Part shown: positions 1 through 9,331 of the stretch, piece after piece
How the letters are laid out: each line of letters begins with the position of its first letter
How positions within the stretch are numbered: the first letter of the stretch is position 1
Assembly: GCF_904846175.1 (NCBI RefSeq)
Contig: NZ_CAJGZM010000010.1
Span: forward strand, 1 to 64,000
DNA length: 64,000 bases
Direction: 5' to 3'
Source: Psychrobacter immobilis
GTDB lineage: Bacteria > Pseudomonadota > Gammaproteobacteria > Pseudomonadales > Moraxellaceae
Notes under the pieces: model-generated
What the model saw: the letters and a program-made list of their open reading frames with translations, nothing else
Told to the model about the DNA's origin: nothing
Database searches by the model: none
Translations under genes and position numbers: made by a program

Positions 1-31
1 ATATAAAAATCATGGATCATTTTATATATAA

Positions 32-1180
32 TTATGAGGATTCAATATATTCAATTAAGTCAATAACAATATTATCCCAGTTATTATTTTTTAAAATAAA
101 TTCTTTTGAGCTACTTCCTAATTTTATACTTTCATCACGACTAGGAAGGTTACTAAGTACTTCGTTTAACTCTTCCCCTGAAAAACCTCTTACATTAATT
201 AGATATTTTTTATAACTATTACTTAATCCAGGAAACGAATTAGATATAACAGGAACACCTGAACCCATAAATTGGATAAGCTTAGAAGGAAAAGAGTAGC
301 TACAGGCTATACTATTAGGGTCTCTAAGATTTATCAAATAATCTGCTTTAGATAAAGCCTGCGATAACTCGTTAATTGGAACACTACCCTTATACTTAAC
401 CCTATTATCATTTTTCATATACTCTATCAGTTTTGGTATCTCATTACCTGTGCCATAGAATACAAACTCCACTTTATCATTTCTATTACCCTTCAAATAA
501 TTAAGGATAATAGAAATACCATTCTCATTATTTATAGTACCTGCAAAAATTATTTTTGTTTTTTTATTGCTAGTTAACTTCCTGTTATCCAAACTATCAA
601 TATTAGAATAACCTATTTTTGTTAAAATAAATGAACCAATGAATCTATTTTTCTTTAAAAATATATCATTAATAACTAAAATTCCATTAAAAAACCTTAA
701 ACATAAGAACCCAAGAGAAAAATATAAATTTAAAATCAATTTCTTAAAAATATTTTTCTTTCTAGTCGCTATCTTATGCGTATCATATACGTAACTAAAT
801 ATACTATAACCAAGTATTCTTGAAAAAATCAGCACTAAATTTAAATTAAGATTATATCCAGAAGTAATTATTTTAGAATTATTATATTTAGAATTATTTA
901 AAAAGTGTAATAATCTAAAACCTCCAAAAATAGACCTATAGTTTATACTATAAAAATCAATATTATTTTTTCTATATTTTTCTATATTTTTACAGCCTAA
1001 ATAAAGAACGGAAACGCTTCTCTTTTTAGACATAGCTTTTACTAGACCATCCTCAAATATTTTACTTGAAGTATCAACTATATCTCTTTCCATATAATCA
1101 ATATCAAGAGATCTTGATATATATATTATTCCGTCAAATGAATTTAACTCTTGCTTTCTATTTCCATATTCAGAATACAT
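32..1180 (-). CDS. Glycosyltransferase, GT-B/GT4-like, of a polysaccharide locus
   Basis: A 382-residue protein, probably a sugar transferase adding a residue to a lipid-linked glycan on the cytoplasmic side. The C-terminal half has the look of a GT4 family Rossmann domain: a KIIFAGTI strand followed by a nucleotide-sugar-binding region with the segment SFPSKLIQFMGSGVPVIS, equivalent to the E-x7-E region of GT4 enzymes. The N-terminal half is poorly conserved and rich in Asn, Ile and Lys. The DNA is visibly far more AT-rich than everything to its right, as is usual for exchanged glycosyltransferase genes. A GAG about 8 bases before the ATG could be the ribosome site. It follows the flippase gene in the same direction. 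Donor and acceptor sugars cannot be told. Confidence 0.75.
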   Translation of the reverse strand: MYSEYGNRKQELNSFDGIIYISRSLDIDYMERDIVDTSSKIFEDGLVKAMSKKRSVSVLYLGCKNIEKYRKNNIDFYSINYRSIFGGFRLLHFLNNSKYNNSKIITSGYNLNLNLVLIFSRILGYSIFSYVYDTHKIATRKKNIFKKLILNLYFSLGFLCLRFFNGILVINDIFLKKNRFIGSFILTKIGYSNIDSLDNRKLTSNKKTKIIFAGTINNENGISIILNYLKGNRNDKVEFVFYGTGNEIPKLIEYMKNDNRVKYKGSVPINELSQALSKADYLINLRDPNSIACSYSFPSKLIQFMGSGVPVISNSFPGLSNSYKKYLINVRGFSGEELNEVLSNLPSRDESIKLGSSSKEFILKNNNWDNIVIDLIEYIESS

Positions 1181-1218
1181 ATTGATTTCTCATTAAATGA
1201 AAACTTATATACAGTAAT

Positions 1219-3018
1219 TTAAGAAAATAAAGCCATTCTCTTAAATTTAAGATTTTTTTCTACTAACTCATCATACGAACCCTGATCAACAACGACACCA
1301 TCATCCATGAAATAAATAATATCGCAGTTTTTTACCGTTTTTAATCGATGTGCTATCATTATGATAGTTTTTTGTCCACTAAAATCATGAATAGCATCCA
1401 TAACTATTTTCTCGGTAATCCCATCAAGCGCGCTAGTAGCTTCGTCAAAGATTAAAACATCTGCTTCATTGTATAATGCTCTCGCAATACCGATACGCTG
1501 GCGTTGACCTCCAGAAAGCTGTACACCACGTTCACCGACCTTAGTTTTAATTCCTTCAGGCAAATCTTCTACTAACTCCTTTAAATGGGCTAAGCTAATA
1601 GCTTTCATTACCTGATCATAATCAATCTCGTCAGCCGGTATCCCAAAAGCGATATTTTCAGCAATACTACCTTCACTTAAGAAAATACTTTGAGGTACAA
1701 ATCCTAGATTGTTTTGCCAATATCTTACATTATCTTTGGTGATAAGCACTTCATCAATATACATGTTACCAGACTGAGGAGGAAGTAGGCCCAGAATAAT
1801 ATCGATTAAAGTAGACTTACCAGAGCCAGAAGATCCCACAACACCTATTACTTTATTAACAGGTATAGAAATACTGATATTATTGAGAGCATAATTTTCT
1901 TTGTTGGGATAAGCAAAATTAATATCCTCAAGCTTGATTTGCTGCTCAAATTTTAGCTTTTGAGATACCGTTCTTTCATTGAGCTCATTCTGAGTTATTT
2001 TTGATTGCTGCAAATCCTCTTTGACAGCTTGAAAAGCTGCAGAGTTCCCTTTAATTTGTGTAATACTGGCATAGATTTGCTGTAAAGCTGGTAGTAGCTT
2101 AAAACAAGCTAAAGCATAAATAGCTAATACTGGAAGCACCTGTCCCAAGTCTCCATTATAACTTTTTATTAAAACCAACACTAAGCTAATCATGGCTCCA
2201 AAAGCAAGTAGCTCAACAAAAAATCTAGGTACTAGGCTAACAGTATTATTAGTTCCTTGCGCGTGAGCTTGTAAAGAACCCTGTTCTGTAAACCTATCTA
2301 TAAAGTCATATTTACGGTCTAATAGCAATACATCCTTAATGCCACCAAATCCTTCATTCATCAATCTAAATCTCTGAGTAGAGACAGTTGATAGCGTACG
2401 CCCATTCAGTATCAGAGATTTACGCACTAGCTTATACATAAGCATATAGGATAAAACAAATGCAGATATCCCTGCTAATGCTATAAAAGGATTATAGATA
2501 AAGATACTTACTGAAATAAATACAGCTAACACTAACTTAGCATTAAGGTTCATCAAAGGCTCAATAATACCATTACTAATTCTAGTAGCTTCAGTAGAAA
2601 CTTGTTTGGTAAGCTGAGCACTACTGCCACTAGCATGAAACATCCAGGGCTGTTTCATATAGTAGGAATATAAACGGTCAGCTATCTCTGTACCTACACC
2701 TGCGCCATAAATAGCTAGTCGCCAAGTCGTGAACATTGAAACTATAGTGGATATTGTAAGCATTAATAACACGAGACAGCCTGCAATAAATATAAAATCC
2801 ACAGGATTATCAAGCCCTGAAAGCTGGTAAAGCTTAGAGTAAGCTCCTTCTTTCTGTAGCATGCTTGGATCACCAACTACAGCCATAAAAGGAGCAATAG
2901 AAGCTATACCTAGTAGCTCTGTAAATGCCATAAGGATGACTAAAAACTGTAATATGTAAAAATGCTTAAGCTGATTCTTTGAAAGTAAGGAAAACAGTTC
3001 TTTTATTACGCTTAACAT
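1219..3018 (-). CDS. ABC transporter, fused permease-ATPase, PglK/MsbA-like polysaccharide flippase
   Basis: A 599-residue half-transporter: an N-terminal six-helix membrane domain (about residues 15-320) and a C-terminal nucleotide-binding domain. Walker A GSSGSGKS is at 395-402, the signature LSGGQ at 501-505, Walker B VLIFDE at 521-526 and the H-loop His at 557, so the ATPase looks intact. The closest architecture I know is PglK of Campylobacter, which flips undecaprenyl-diphosphate-linked oligosaccharide. Context supports this: it lies between a glycosyltransferase and a PglF/WbpM-type dehydratase in a Wza-Wzb-Wzc locus. An MsbA-type lipid exporter is possible but less likely here. No strong Shine-Dalgarno is visible before the ATG. 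Confidence 0.85.
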   Translation of the reverse strand: MLSVIKELFSLLSKNQLKHFYILQFLVILMAFTELLGIASIAPFMAVVGDPSMLQKEGAYSKLYQLSGLDNPVDFIFIAGCLVLLMLTISTIVSMFTTWRLAIYGAGVGTEIADRLYSYYMKQPWMFHASGSSAQLTKQVSTEATRISNGIIEPLMNLNAKLVLAVFISVSIFIYNPFIALAGISAFVLSYMLMYKLVRKSLILNGRTLSTVSTQRFRLMNEGFGGIKDVLLLDRKYDFIDRFTEQGSLQAHAQGTNNTVSLVPRFFVELLAFGAMISLVLVLIKSYNGDLGQVLPVLAIYALACFKLLPALQQIYASITQIKGNSAAFQAVKEDLQQSKITQNELNERTVSQKLKFEQQIKLEDINFAYPNKENYALNNISISIPVNKVIGVVGSSGSGKSTLIDIILGLLPPQSGNMYIDEVLITKDNVRYWQNNLGFVPQSIFLSEGSIAENIAFGIPADEIDYDQVMKAISLAHLKELVEDLPEGIKTKVGERGVQLSGGQRQRIGIARALYNEADVLIFDEATSALDGITEKIVMDAIHDFSGQKTIIMIAHRLKTVKNCDIIYFMDDGVVVDQGSYDELVEKNLKFKRMALFS

Positions 3019-3089
3019 AAATTTTCAACTATGAGTTTAGAATGCATAAATTTTTTTAAATAAATGATCTGGCAATTATAATATCGTGT

Positions 3090-5051
3090 TTAACTATGAG
3101 ATTCTTTATAGCCTTCTACATAATAAACAAACTGTCGTTTTAGCCAAGGGACATCAAATTGTTTTTGCTTTTCAGTCAGCTCAAATAATACCGACTCAAG
3201 CTCATCTAGTGAAAAACTATGCTCCATTGCTTGCATGATAAGAGGATGATCAGTTGATTCGACATTATCTTCACCAATAATAAGCTCTTCATAAAGCTTT
3301 TCTCCGGCTCTAAGCCCGGTAAAGATTACTTCGATATCACCTTCAGGATGGGCAGCATCTTTAATATCAAAGCCACTTAGATTAACCATTCGCTGTGCCA
3401 AATCGACAATCTTAACCGGCTCTCCCATATCGAGAACAAATACTTCACCGCCTGATGCCATTGCACCCGCTTGGATAACTAAGTTTGCCGCCTCTGGAAT
3501 CGTCATAAAATAACGAGTCACATCAGGATGGGTCACTGTAATCGGCTTACCTTGTTCTATCTGTTTAGTGAATAAAGGCACGACAGAGCCCGATGAGCCT
3601 AGCACATTGCCAAAACGCACCATACTGATACAGGTTTGGCTATCTGTCTGGCTTAATGCTTGGCAGACCAGTTCTGCCAAGCGTTTAGAGGCGCCCATCA
3701 CATTGGTCGGTCTTACTGCTTTATCGGTCGAAATAAGTACGAAAGTTTCGACATTGGCTTGGATAGCCGCTCGGGCGCAGTGATAAGTACCTTTAGTATT
3801 ATTAATCACCCCTTCAAACGGATTATTCTCTACCATAGGTACATGTTTATAGGCGGCTGCATGATAAACCGTTTGAATATTATGGAGATTCAGTATTCTA
3901 AGCAGGTTCGATTCATTCGTGACATTACCGATGACCGCAAAAATTTTAATATCTTGATACGCTGGCGTATTTGCTTGTTTGATGGTTAGCTCTTGATGGA
4001 TACTATAAAGCGCAAACTCGGACAGCTCATAAAGTACAAGGCATTTGGGCTGGTTCTTGATTACTTGACGGCACAGTTCACTACCGATAGAGCCACCAGC
4101 ACCAGTGACCAAGACGCACTTACCCTTGATATTCATCTGCAGCAATTTTGCATCAGGTTCAACAGTCTGTCTGTCTAGCACATCTAAGATGTCTACTTTG
4201 CGCATGCTACTAACGGTTACTTTTTCATCAGCGATCTCTTCTAAGCTCGGCAATTCTTTTATTTTTATGGCAATACCTGACAGTTTATCTATAATCTTTC
4301 TTTTTTGCGCTCGGCTAATAGAAGGTATAGCCAGAAATACTTGTGCAATATCCAACTCTTCTACTAAGCTTACTAACTCATCAGCAGGATAGATCTTTTT
4401 GCCGAGTAAATAAGCACCAGTAAGCTGCTGGTCATCATCGATGTAAGCCACGACATTATATTTATGTGAGTTTCTTAGGCCTTCTAATAAGTCTCGACCA
4501 GCCTCTCCCGCACCATAAATAACGATATTCTCATAGCCATCTTCATTTTTAGCGCTTTGTTGGCTTTTACCTTGTAAACGAGTTAAAAACTCACGGATGG
4601 TAAGCCTACTATTCCATAACCAAATAAAGAATAGAAACAAATATAAAATGGGTACGGCACGTGGCACATCAGGAAGGAGTTTAAAATAAAGAATGGTCTG
4701 GGCGATGATGATAAGAACAAAGAATAACTGCAATACGCTACCCATCATCGCATCAAAAAAACCTCTAGCTACGCCATTATAAAACCCAATAGCATATAAG
4801 CATAAGACTGGAATCAATGCGCTCAAACTTATTACCAACGAGCTTACATGATGGTCTATATACCCATATCTTGCTGCAATGGCGAAGAATAGACAAACGG
4901 CTGACATAATAAAGTCAGCCAACATTAAGATACTACGCTTAATGCTTCTAGGTAGACTAAGCAAAAACTTAGCGCTACGCTCAGCAAGTCCAGTAGATAT
5001 TATAGCGTTAGCATTATGCGATTTGGATGAGGCTAATGGGTCTATTGACAT
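3090..5051 (-). CDS. Membrane-bound nucleotide-sugar 4,6-dehydratase, WbpM/PglF/CapD family
   Basis: A 653-residue enzyme with four N-terminal membrane helices (about 35-145), a CoA-binding-like Rossmann domain with GAGEAGRDLL, and a C-terminal extended SDR domain with GAGGSIG at about 317-323. The catalytic region STDKAVRPTNVMGASK at about 441-456 carries Met where classical SDR enzymes have Tyr, as is typical of WbpM/PglF-type UDP-GlcNAc 4,6-dehydratases. The product would feed 2,4-diamino-trideoxy or N-acetyl-quinovosamine/fucosamine sugars. I chose the ATG at 5051 over the TTG three codons upstream; neither has a clear ribosome site. No downstream aminotransferase or acetyltransferase is visible here, so the final sugar is unknown. 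Confidence 0.88.
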   Translation of the reverse strand: MSIDPLASSKSHNANAIISTGLAERSAKFLLSLPRSIKRSILMLADFIMSAVCLFFAIAARYGYIDHHVSSLVISLSALIPVLCLYAIGFYNGVARGFFDAMMGSVLQLFFVLIIIAQTILYFKLLPDVPRAVPILYLFLFFIWLWNSRLTIREFLTRLQGKSQQSAKNEDGYENIVIYGAGEAGRDLLEGLRNSHKYNVVAYIDDDQQLTGAYLLGKKIYPADELVSLVEELDIAQVFLAIPSISRAQKRKIIDKLSGIAIKIKELPSLEEIADEKVTVSSMRKVDILDVLDRQTVEPDAKLLQMNIKGKCVLVTGAGGSIGSELCRQVIKNQPKCLVLYELSEFALYSIHQELTIKQANTPAYQDIKIFAVIGNVTNESNLLRILNLHNIQTVYHAAAYKHVPMVENNPFEGVINNTKGTYHCARAAIQANVETFVLISTDKAVRPTNVMGASKRLAELVCQALSQTDSQTCISMVRFGNVLGSSGSVVPLFTKQIEQGKPITVTHPDVTRYFMTIPEAANLVIQAGAMASGGEVFVLDMGEPVKIVDLAQRMVNLSGFDIKDAAHPEGDIEVIFTGLRAGEKLYEELIIGEDNVESTDHPLIMQAMEHSFSLDELESVLFELTEKQKQFDVPWLKRQFVYYVEGYKESHS

Positions 5052-5113
5052 AACAAACAACTGTTTTATTCAAGCATTAATATTTGAAACATTATATATT
5101 TACCAACTTACCC

Positions 5114-7378
5114 TTAGTTATTATTGCCATAGGCATAACTATAATGATAGCTGTACTTACTTAGTAATCCCTGCTGTACATCATTTAAGATAATACCGTC
5201 CACTTTGATATTGGCTTTATTCATCTGATTGATCGCATATACCACCTGACCTTCTATCGACTTATCGTAGCGAGCCACCATCAACACTTTATCTGCATAC
5301 TGGGATAGAATCATGGCATCAGAAGCAGCTAAAATCGGCGGTGAGTCGATAATAATATAGTCATAATGCAAGTTTAGTTCTGCCATTAAATGATCGAAAC
5401 TGCCATTAGCCAATAATGATGCCGGATTACGTGGGTGCTTACCTCGTGGCATAAAGTCAATATTATCTATACCAGTCGCATGAATAAAGCCTGTTAAATC
5501 ATTCACTTCTTGACCGGCAACAACTTTTGATGCTTGGGCACTATCTTTTGACAAATGTGTCTTATCTTGTGATAAGTAATCTGACAAACCATTATCCTGA
5601 CTCATACTAAACATCTTATGCAGCTCACCCAAGCGCATATCGGCATCTATAATAAGGACTTTTTTATCCAACTGGGCAAATACCTCAGTTAAGTTAGACG
5701 ATATAAAGGATTTACCAACACCAGGGCTTTCACCCGTGATGAGGATAACTTTAGCTCGTTGACCTGCTCGACCTTGAACTGGCATGCCAAACATCAGATT
5801 CGTTCTTAAGCTTTTAATAGCCTCATAACTTAAGCTATTATTATCCACGTAAGCCAATAGTCTATTAGAGGCTTTCTTATTCTGGCGTAATCTTGTCAAT
5901 AATGGAGAACGTGGAATTGTAGCTAGCACAGGTACACCAGTCTTGGCCTCTAAACGCTCAGGGTCTTTGACCACATTTCTTAGCATATTCTTAAGCAGCA
6001 CGAGCATCGTTCCAAGCATCGACCCTAAAAGCGTAGCCAATATTACTATCAACGACTTTTTAGGCGCAATCGCTTTAAAGTTGTTGATAGGTAGATCAAT
6101 AATACGGGCAAAACCGATTTGGCCGGCTTTAACGATTTTTAGCTGCTCATAGTTTTTTAGTAAGGTTAAATAAATCTCTCTGTTAATAGCACTATCAGCT
6201 GATAATTGTAAAAATTCTCTTTGAATCTCAGGCAAACCTACAATAGTATCATCTATATCCTGCTTTCTAGTGTTCAGCACTTCTAACTGATCATTGATTT
6301 GAATGACTAGTGGGTGCTCTTCCGTATAGTAGGTCGTAAGATCCGCTTTCTTCAGTCTAAGCTCATTAAGTTGGACATCAATTTGCGAACTTTCTGTTAA
6401 TAGTAATTCGGCTTCTTTACTTACATCAATAGTACCGTATTTTTTGCGAAACTCATTAAATATTGCTTCAGAATCTTCCAGCTTTTTCTTTAGGGTTGGA
6501 ATCTGAGTTTCCATGAAACTAATGGTTTTAGTCGTTTCTTCAGAGCCACGCGACTGATTTTGATCAATATAAGATAAGACGATTTGTTTTAATATCAAGC
6601 TAGTCTGCTGCTGGTTAGCACCCGTCATAGAAAGCTGAATAATACCAGTTTGTTTACCCTTTTCAACCACAGATAAATCAGTATTTATCTGCTCTGTAGT
6701 TGTTTGGAGAGATTGCTTAGTAATATTAACTGGATATCCATCAGCTGGCAGATCATTAACCGTGATTTGAATCTGACCATCCGTTCCTCTAAATTGATGA
6801 GCCTTGCCAATCTGCCCTTTGAAGTCGTCAAAGTCATTACTTAACACAAATCCTGTCGCAGAACGTGTTAAGGTAAAAGGCTGATTTAAATACTCTTGTG
6901 AGACATTAAACTGACTGATCTCAACTTTACCGTCCTCAGTTTTAAGAGAAACACCTTCAGGTTTATTGATTTGAGTATCAGTGCTATTACTTTTAATTCT
7001 ATCAATAGCGCTAATATTAGGGTCGGAAAGTCGGATGCGTAAATGCAATAAATTAACCACAGGCTCTAATATCATACGAGATTTTATCAGCTCTGCTTCT
7101 GCCTCAGCTTTACTCGCTTGCGAACCAATTAACTCTGAAATATCAGCACCTAAAGCAGCCGCACCTTTAGAGTTTTCTTCAATTTGAATAATCGCATCTG
7201 ATCTAAAAGTAGGATTGACATACCTGCTATATAAGACACCAACTATCAAGCCCAATATCGCAAAAAAAACAATGATCTTCCAGCCGCGCAAGATAGCAAA
7301 TAGCAGCGCCATAAGATCAATTTCTTCATTATCTTCTTTAGAGGCAGAGTTTGATAAGTTTTTTGAATCTGTATTCAT
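5114..7378 (-). CDS. wzc: Polysaccharide co-polymerase / bacterial tyrosine kinase Wzc
   Basis: A 754-residue inner-membrane BY-kinase that controls polymer length and export. An N-terminal Wzz domain begins with a membrane helix (about 30-50), followed by a long periplasmic coiled region and a second membrane helix near residue 450. The cytoplasmic kinase has Walker A GESPGVGKS at 549-557, Walker A' VLIIDADMR at 574-582 and Walker B YIIIDSPP at 674-681. The tail carries five tyrosines at every second position (742, 744, 746, 748, 750), the expected autophosphorylation cluster. It lies directly after wzb, the cognate phosphatase gene, in a wza-wzb-wzc order. Confidence 0.95.
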   Translation of the reverse strand: MNTDSKNLSNSASKEDNEEIDLMALLFAILRGWKIIVFFAILGLIVGVLYSRYVNPTFRSDAIIQIEENSKGAAALGADISELIGSQASKAEAEAELIKSRMILEPVVNLLHLRIRLSDPNISAIDRIKSNSTDTQINKPEGVSLKTEDGKVEISQFNVSQEYLNQPFTLTRSATGFVLSNDFDDFKGQIGKAHQFRGTDGQIQITVNDLPADGYPVNITKQSLQTTTEQINTDLSVVEKGKQTGIIQLSMTGANQQQTSLILKQIVLSYIDQNQSRGSEETTKTISFMETQIPTLKKKLEDSEAIFNEFRKKYGTIDVSKEAELLLTESSQIDVQLNELRLKKADLTTYYTEEHPLVIQINDQLEVLNTRKQDIDDTIVGLPEIQREFLQLSADSAINREIYLTLLKNYEQLKIVKAGQIGFARIIDLPINNFKAIAPKKSLIVILATLLGSMLGTMLVLLKNMLRNVVKDPERLEAKTGVPVLATIPRSPLLTRLRQNKKASNRLLAYVDNNSLSYEAIKSLRTNLMFGMPVQGRAGQRAKVILITGESPGVGKSFISSNLTEVFAQLDKKVLIIDADMRLGELHKMFSMSQDNGLSDYLSQDKTHLSKDSAQASKVVAGQEVNDLTGFIHATGIDNIDFMPRGKHPRNPASLLANGSFDHLMAELNLHYDYIIIDSPPILAASDAMILSQYADKVLMVARYDKSIEGQVVYAINQMNKANIKVDGIILNDVQQGLLSKYSYHYSYAYGNNN

Positions 7379-7423
7379 AACGGTATGTTCATCACTTAAG
7401 GTTAGTCGTTTAATAGCAGCTTT

Positions 7424-7855
7424 TTAGCTAATTTTTTCTGACCACTGTTCTAGACTATCTACAATGTCTTGATATGCTGTCTGAAATGCACTCTTCTCAT
7501 GCTTATAAGGGTCTGCAATATCTTTATCTTTCCAATGACCCAGCTTAAAGGTTTTACCGCGACAAAACGGCCAGCGCTCTTCGATCCATTTTGTTTGACC
7601 ATCTGACATGGTAAAAATAATGTCAGCCTTTTTTGCCAAAATTTCATCGATTTGTTTTGCGACATGTTTAGTAATATCGATCTGTTGCTCATTCATTATT
7701 TCTAACGCCGCAGGATCCGCAGGATGCCCGACTAACGCGCCAACACCTGCAGAGTCAATATTTTTATTAGGGTAACGCTGCTTTAACAATGCTTCTGCCA
7801 TGGGGCTACGACAAATATTACCAACACATACGACTAAAATATTATTAAATGCCAT
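7424..7855 (-). CDS. wzb: Low-molecular-weight protein-tyrosine phosphatase Wzb
   Basis: A 143-residue cytoplasmic phosphatase. The P-loop CVGNICRS near the N-terminus supplies the catalytic Cys and Arg, and the DPYKHE segment near residue 118 supplies the general-acid Asp. Its expected substrate is the tyrosine tail of Wzc encoded next door; cycling of Wzc phosphorylation is needed for capsule or exopolysaccharide export. The gene starts 9 bases after wza ends, so they are probably cotranscribed. An AGG about 9 bases before the ATG fits as ribosome site. Confidence 0.95.
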   Translation of the reverse strand: MAFNNILVVCVGNICRSPMAEALLKQRYPNKNIDSAGVGALVGHPADPAALEIMNEQQIDITKHVAKQIDEILAKKADIIFTMSDGQTKWIEERWPFCRGKTFKLGHWKDKDIADPYKHEKSAFQTAYQDIVDSLEQWSEKIS

Positions 7856-7864
7856 AATTATTGC

Positions 7865-8965
7865 CTATAAACCTGAAAGAATACTAACCGCAGAAGTAGA
7901 AGGAAGTATTGCACTGATAACACGATTCCAACGCGTCAAGCCAGTTGGATCAACGTAGACAATATCATTGGCCTGCATCTCGAACCGATTAGCAAGCGCG
8001 AAACTGGTAATGGTCTGCATATCCACATAATAGATATCCGTAGTCCTAGTATTAAGATTATCACGCACAACGTATATCTTAGCGGCGTTAGCAGTATTAG
8101 AATCTAGACCTTTTGATTCACCAAGCACCTGCGCTAAACTAATACCTTGCTCTAAAATAGGCACAGGCTCTACACGACCAAACTCTCCTAGGACATATAC
8201 CTTATTACGGTCTTGACTATTAACATGAATAGAATCACCATCTTGAAGATAGATTTGATTGGCTGATGTTCCTAACTGACGTAACGATTGCAACCCTATA
8301 TCGTAGTTTATCCCTCTACGATTAAACACAATATTATTTGAATCACCCTTAGATGTCGCACCACCTGCCATAGAGATAGCGCTGTATAAAGAGACTGGAG
8401 CATCAGCAATCGAAAATTCGCCCGGCTGTTTAACTTCACCATCTATAAAAAATTTGTTACCACGGTAATTGACCACCTTAACCTGAGGATCTGAATACTT
8501 AAGATAGCGTTGAAGCTGTTTCTGTAAATTGGCAGTAAATTGCGGGACGCTTATACCGCTGGCTTTAATACGTCCAACCAGTGGAAACTGAACGAAACCT
8601 TGTTGATCAACAGGGAAGCCTGAAACATAAGGGTTGCTGCTATCACTAGCTGCTAGAGGTGTTATGTTTGGATAGCCTGTGAGTATAATACTAAGAATAT
8701 CACCTTCAGAAATGCGATATTCTGCCCGAGCAGAATTTCTTATTAACTGTGCTAAATTGGCATTTGGCATCACTGCCTGTTTTGGCGGTAACGTTGCTAG
8801 ATTCAAAGGTTGAATATTAAAATGCAAACCGTTTTCAGCAATGAATGCCCCATTAGGGGGTAATTCACCCGCTTGTAGCCCAGCATTAATGCTAGTACAG
8901 CCTGAAACCAAACTAATCATTAGCAGACACGTTACACTTAATAGCTTTGATGAATTGAAAAACAT
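7865..8965 (-). CDS. wza: Outer-membrane polysaccharide export lipoprotein Wza
   Basis: A 366-residue lipoprotein forming the outer-membrane channel for polysaccharide. The signal peptide ends in the lipobox LVSGC. A Poly_export domain follows (about 85-190, with RISEGDILSIILTGYP), then two SLBB domains and a C-terminal amphipathic stretch. I placed the start at the ATG at 8965 because AAAGG lies 7 bases upstream of it; an in-frame ATG 7 codons earlier has no such site. It is the first gene of the polysaccharide operon visible here. I found no ops/JUMPstart-like element in the upstream gap. Confidence 0.95.
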   Translation of the reverse strand: MFFNSSKLLSVTCLLMISLVSGCTSINAGLQAGELPPNGAFIAENGLHFNIQPLNLATLPPKQAVMPNANLAQLIRNSARAEYRISEGDILSIILTGYPNITPLAASDSSNPYVSGFPVDQQGFVQFPLVGRIKASGISVPQFTANLQKQLQRYLKYSDPQVKVVNYRGNKFFIDGEVKQPGEFSIADAPVSLYSAISMAGGATSKGDSNNIVFNRRGINYDIGLQSLRQLGTSANQIYLQDGDSIHVNSQDRNKVYVLGEFGRVEPVPILEQGISLAQVLGESKGLDSNTANAAKIYVVRDNLNTRTTDIYYVDMQTITSFALANRFEMQANDIVYVDPTGLTRWNRVISAILPSTSAVSILSGL

Positions 8966-8986
8966 AAAAAGACCTTTATAAATCAT

Positions 8987-9331
8987 AGATATAAGTAATG
9001 TCTAGCAATGAGAAAAAAGACAGCCATACTAAAACGCACATACTATGCACAAAAAAACAAAGCCATAATAACATAGGTGGTTAAAGATTGAACAGATAAG
9101 GTAAATTTTTTGGTGAAATCTACTTAAGAGTAACATTTAGTTAGATTTAACTTTTATGAATACTAAATGGATTCATGATGCATAGCGCTTAACTATATAA
9201 ACGGAAGTTTATTACACCATAGTTAGTCTTAAAGAAACTTCTCTTAAACATAGCTTTGATAAATAGCGTATAATAGTCAGTCCAAATTTACACATTGAGA
9301 AATGTGAACCCACCGATTCAAGGAAATCGTT
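8987..9331. other. Divergent intergenic region between wza and rluB
   Basis: About 345 bases without a coding gene, AT-rich. It must hold the promoter of the polysaccharide operon (leftward) and of rluB (rightward). The rightward one is listed separately. I see no strong leftward sigma-70 pair, no GGCGGTAG-type ops element and no conspicuous repeat. Confidence 0.5.
9245..9274 (+). promoter_or_regulatory. Likely sigma-70 promoter of rluB
   Basis: A perfect -10 box TATAAT at 9269-9274 is preceded at 18 bases by TAAACA (9245-9250), a 4/6 match to the -35 consensus. Transcription would begin about 50 bases before the rluB start codon. Inferred by eye. Confidence 0.4.
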
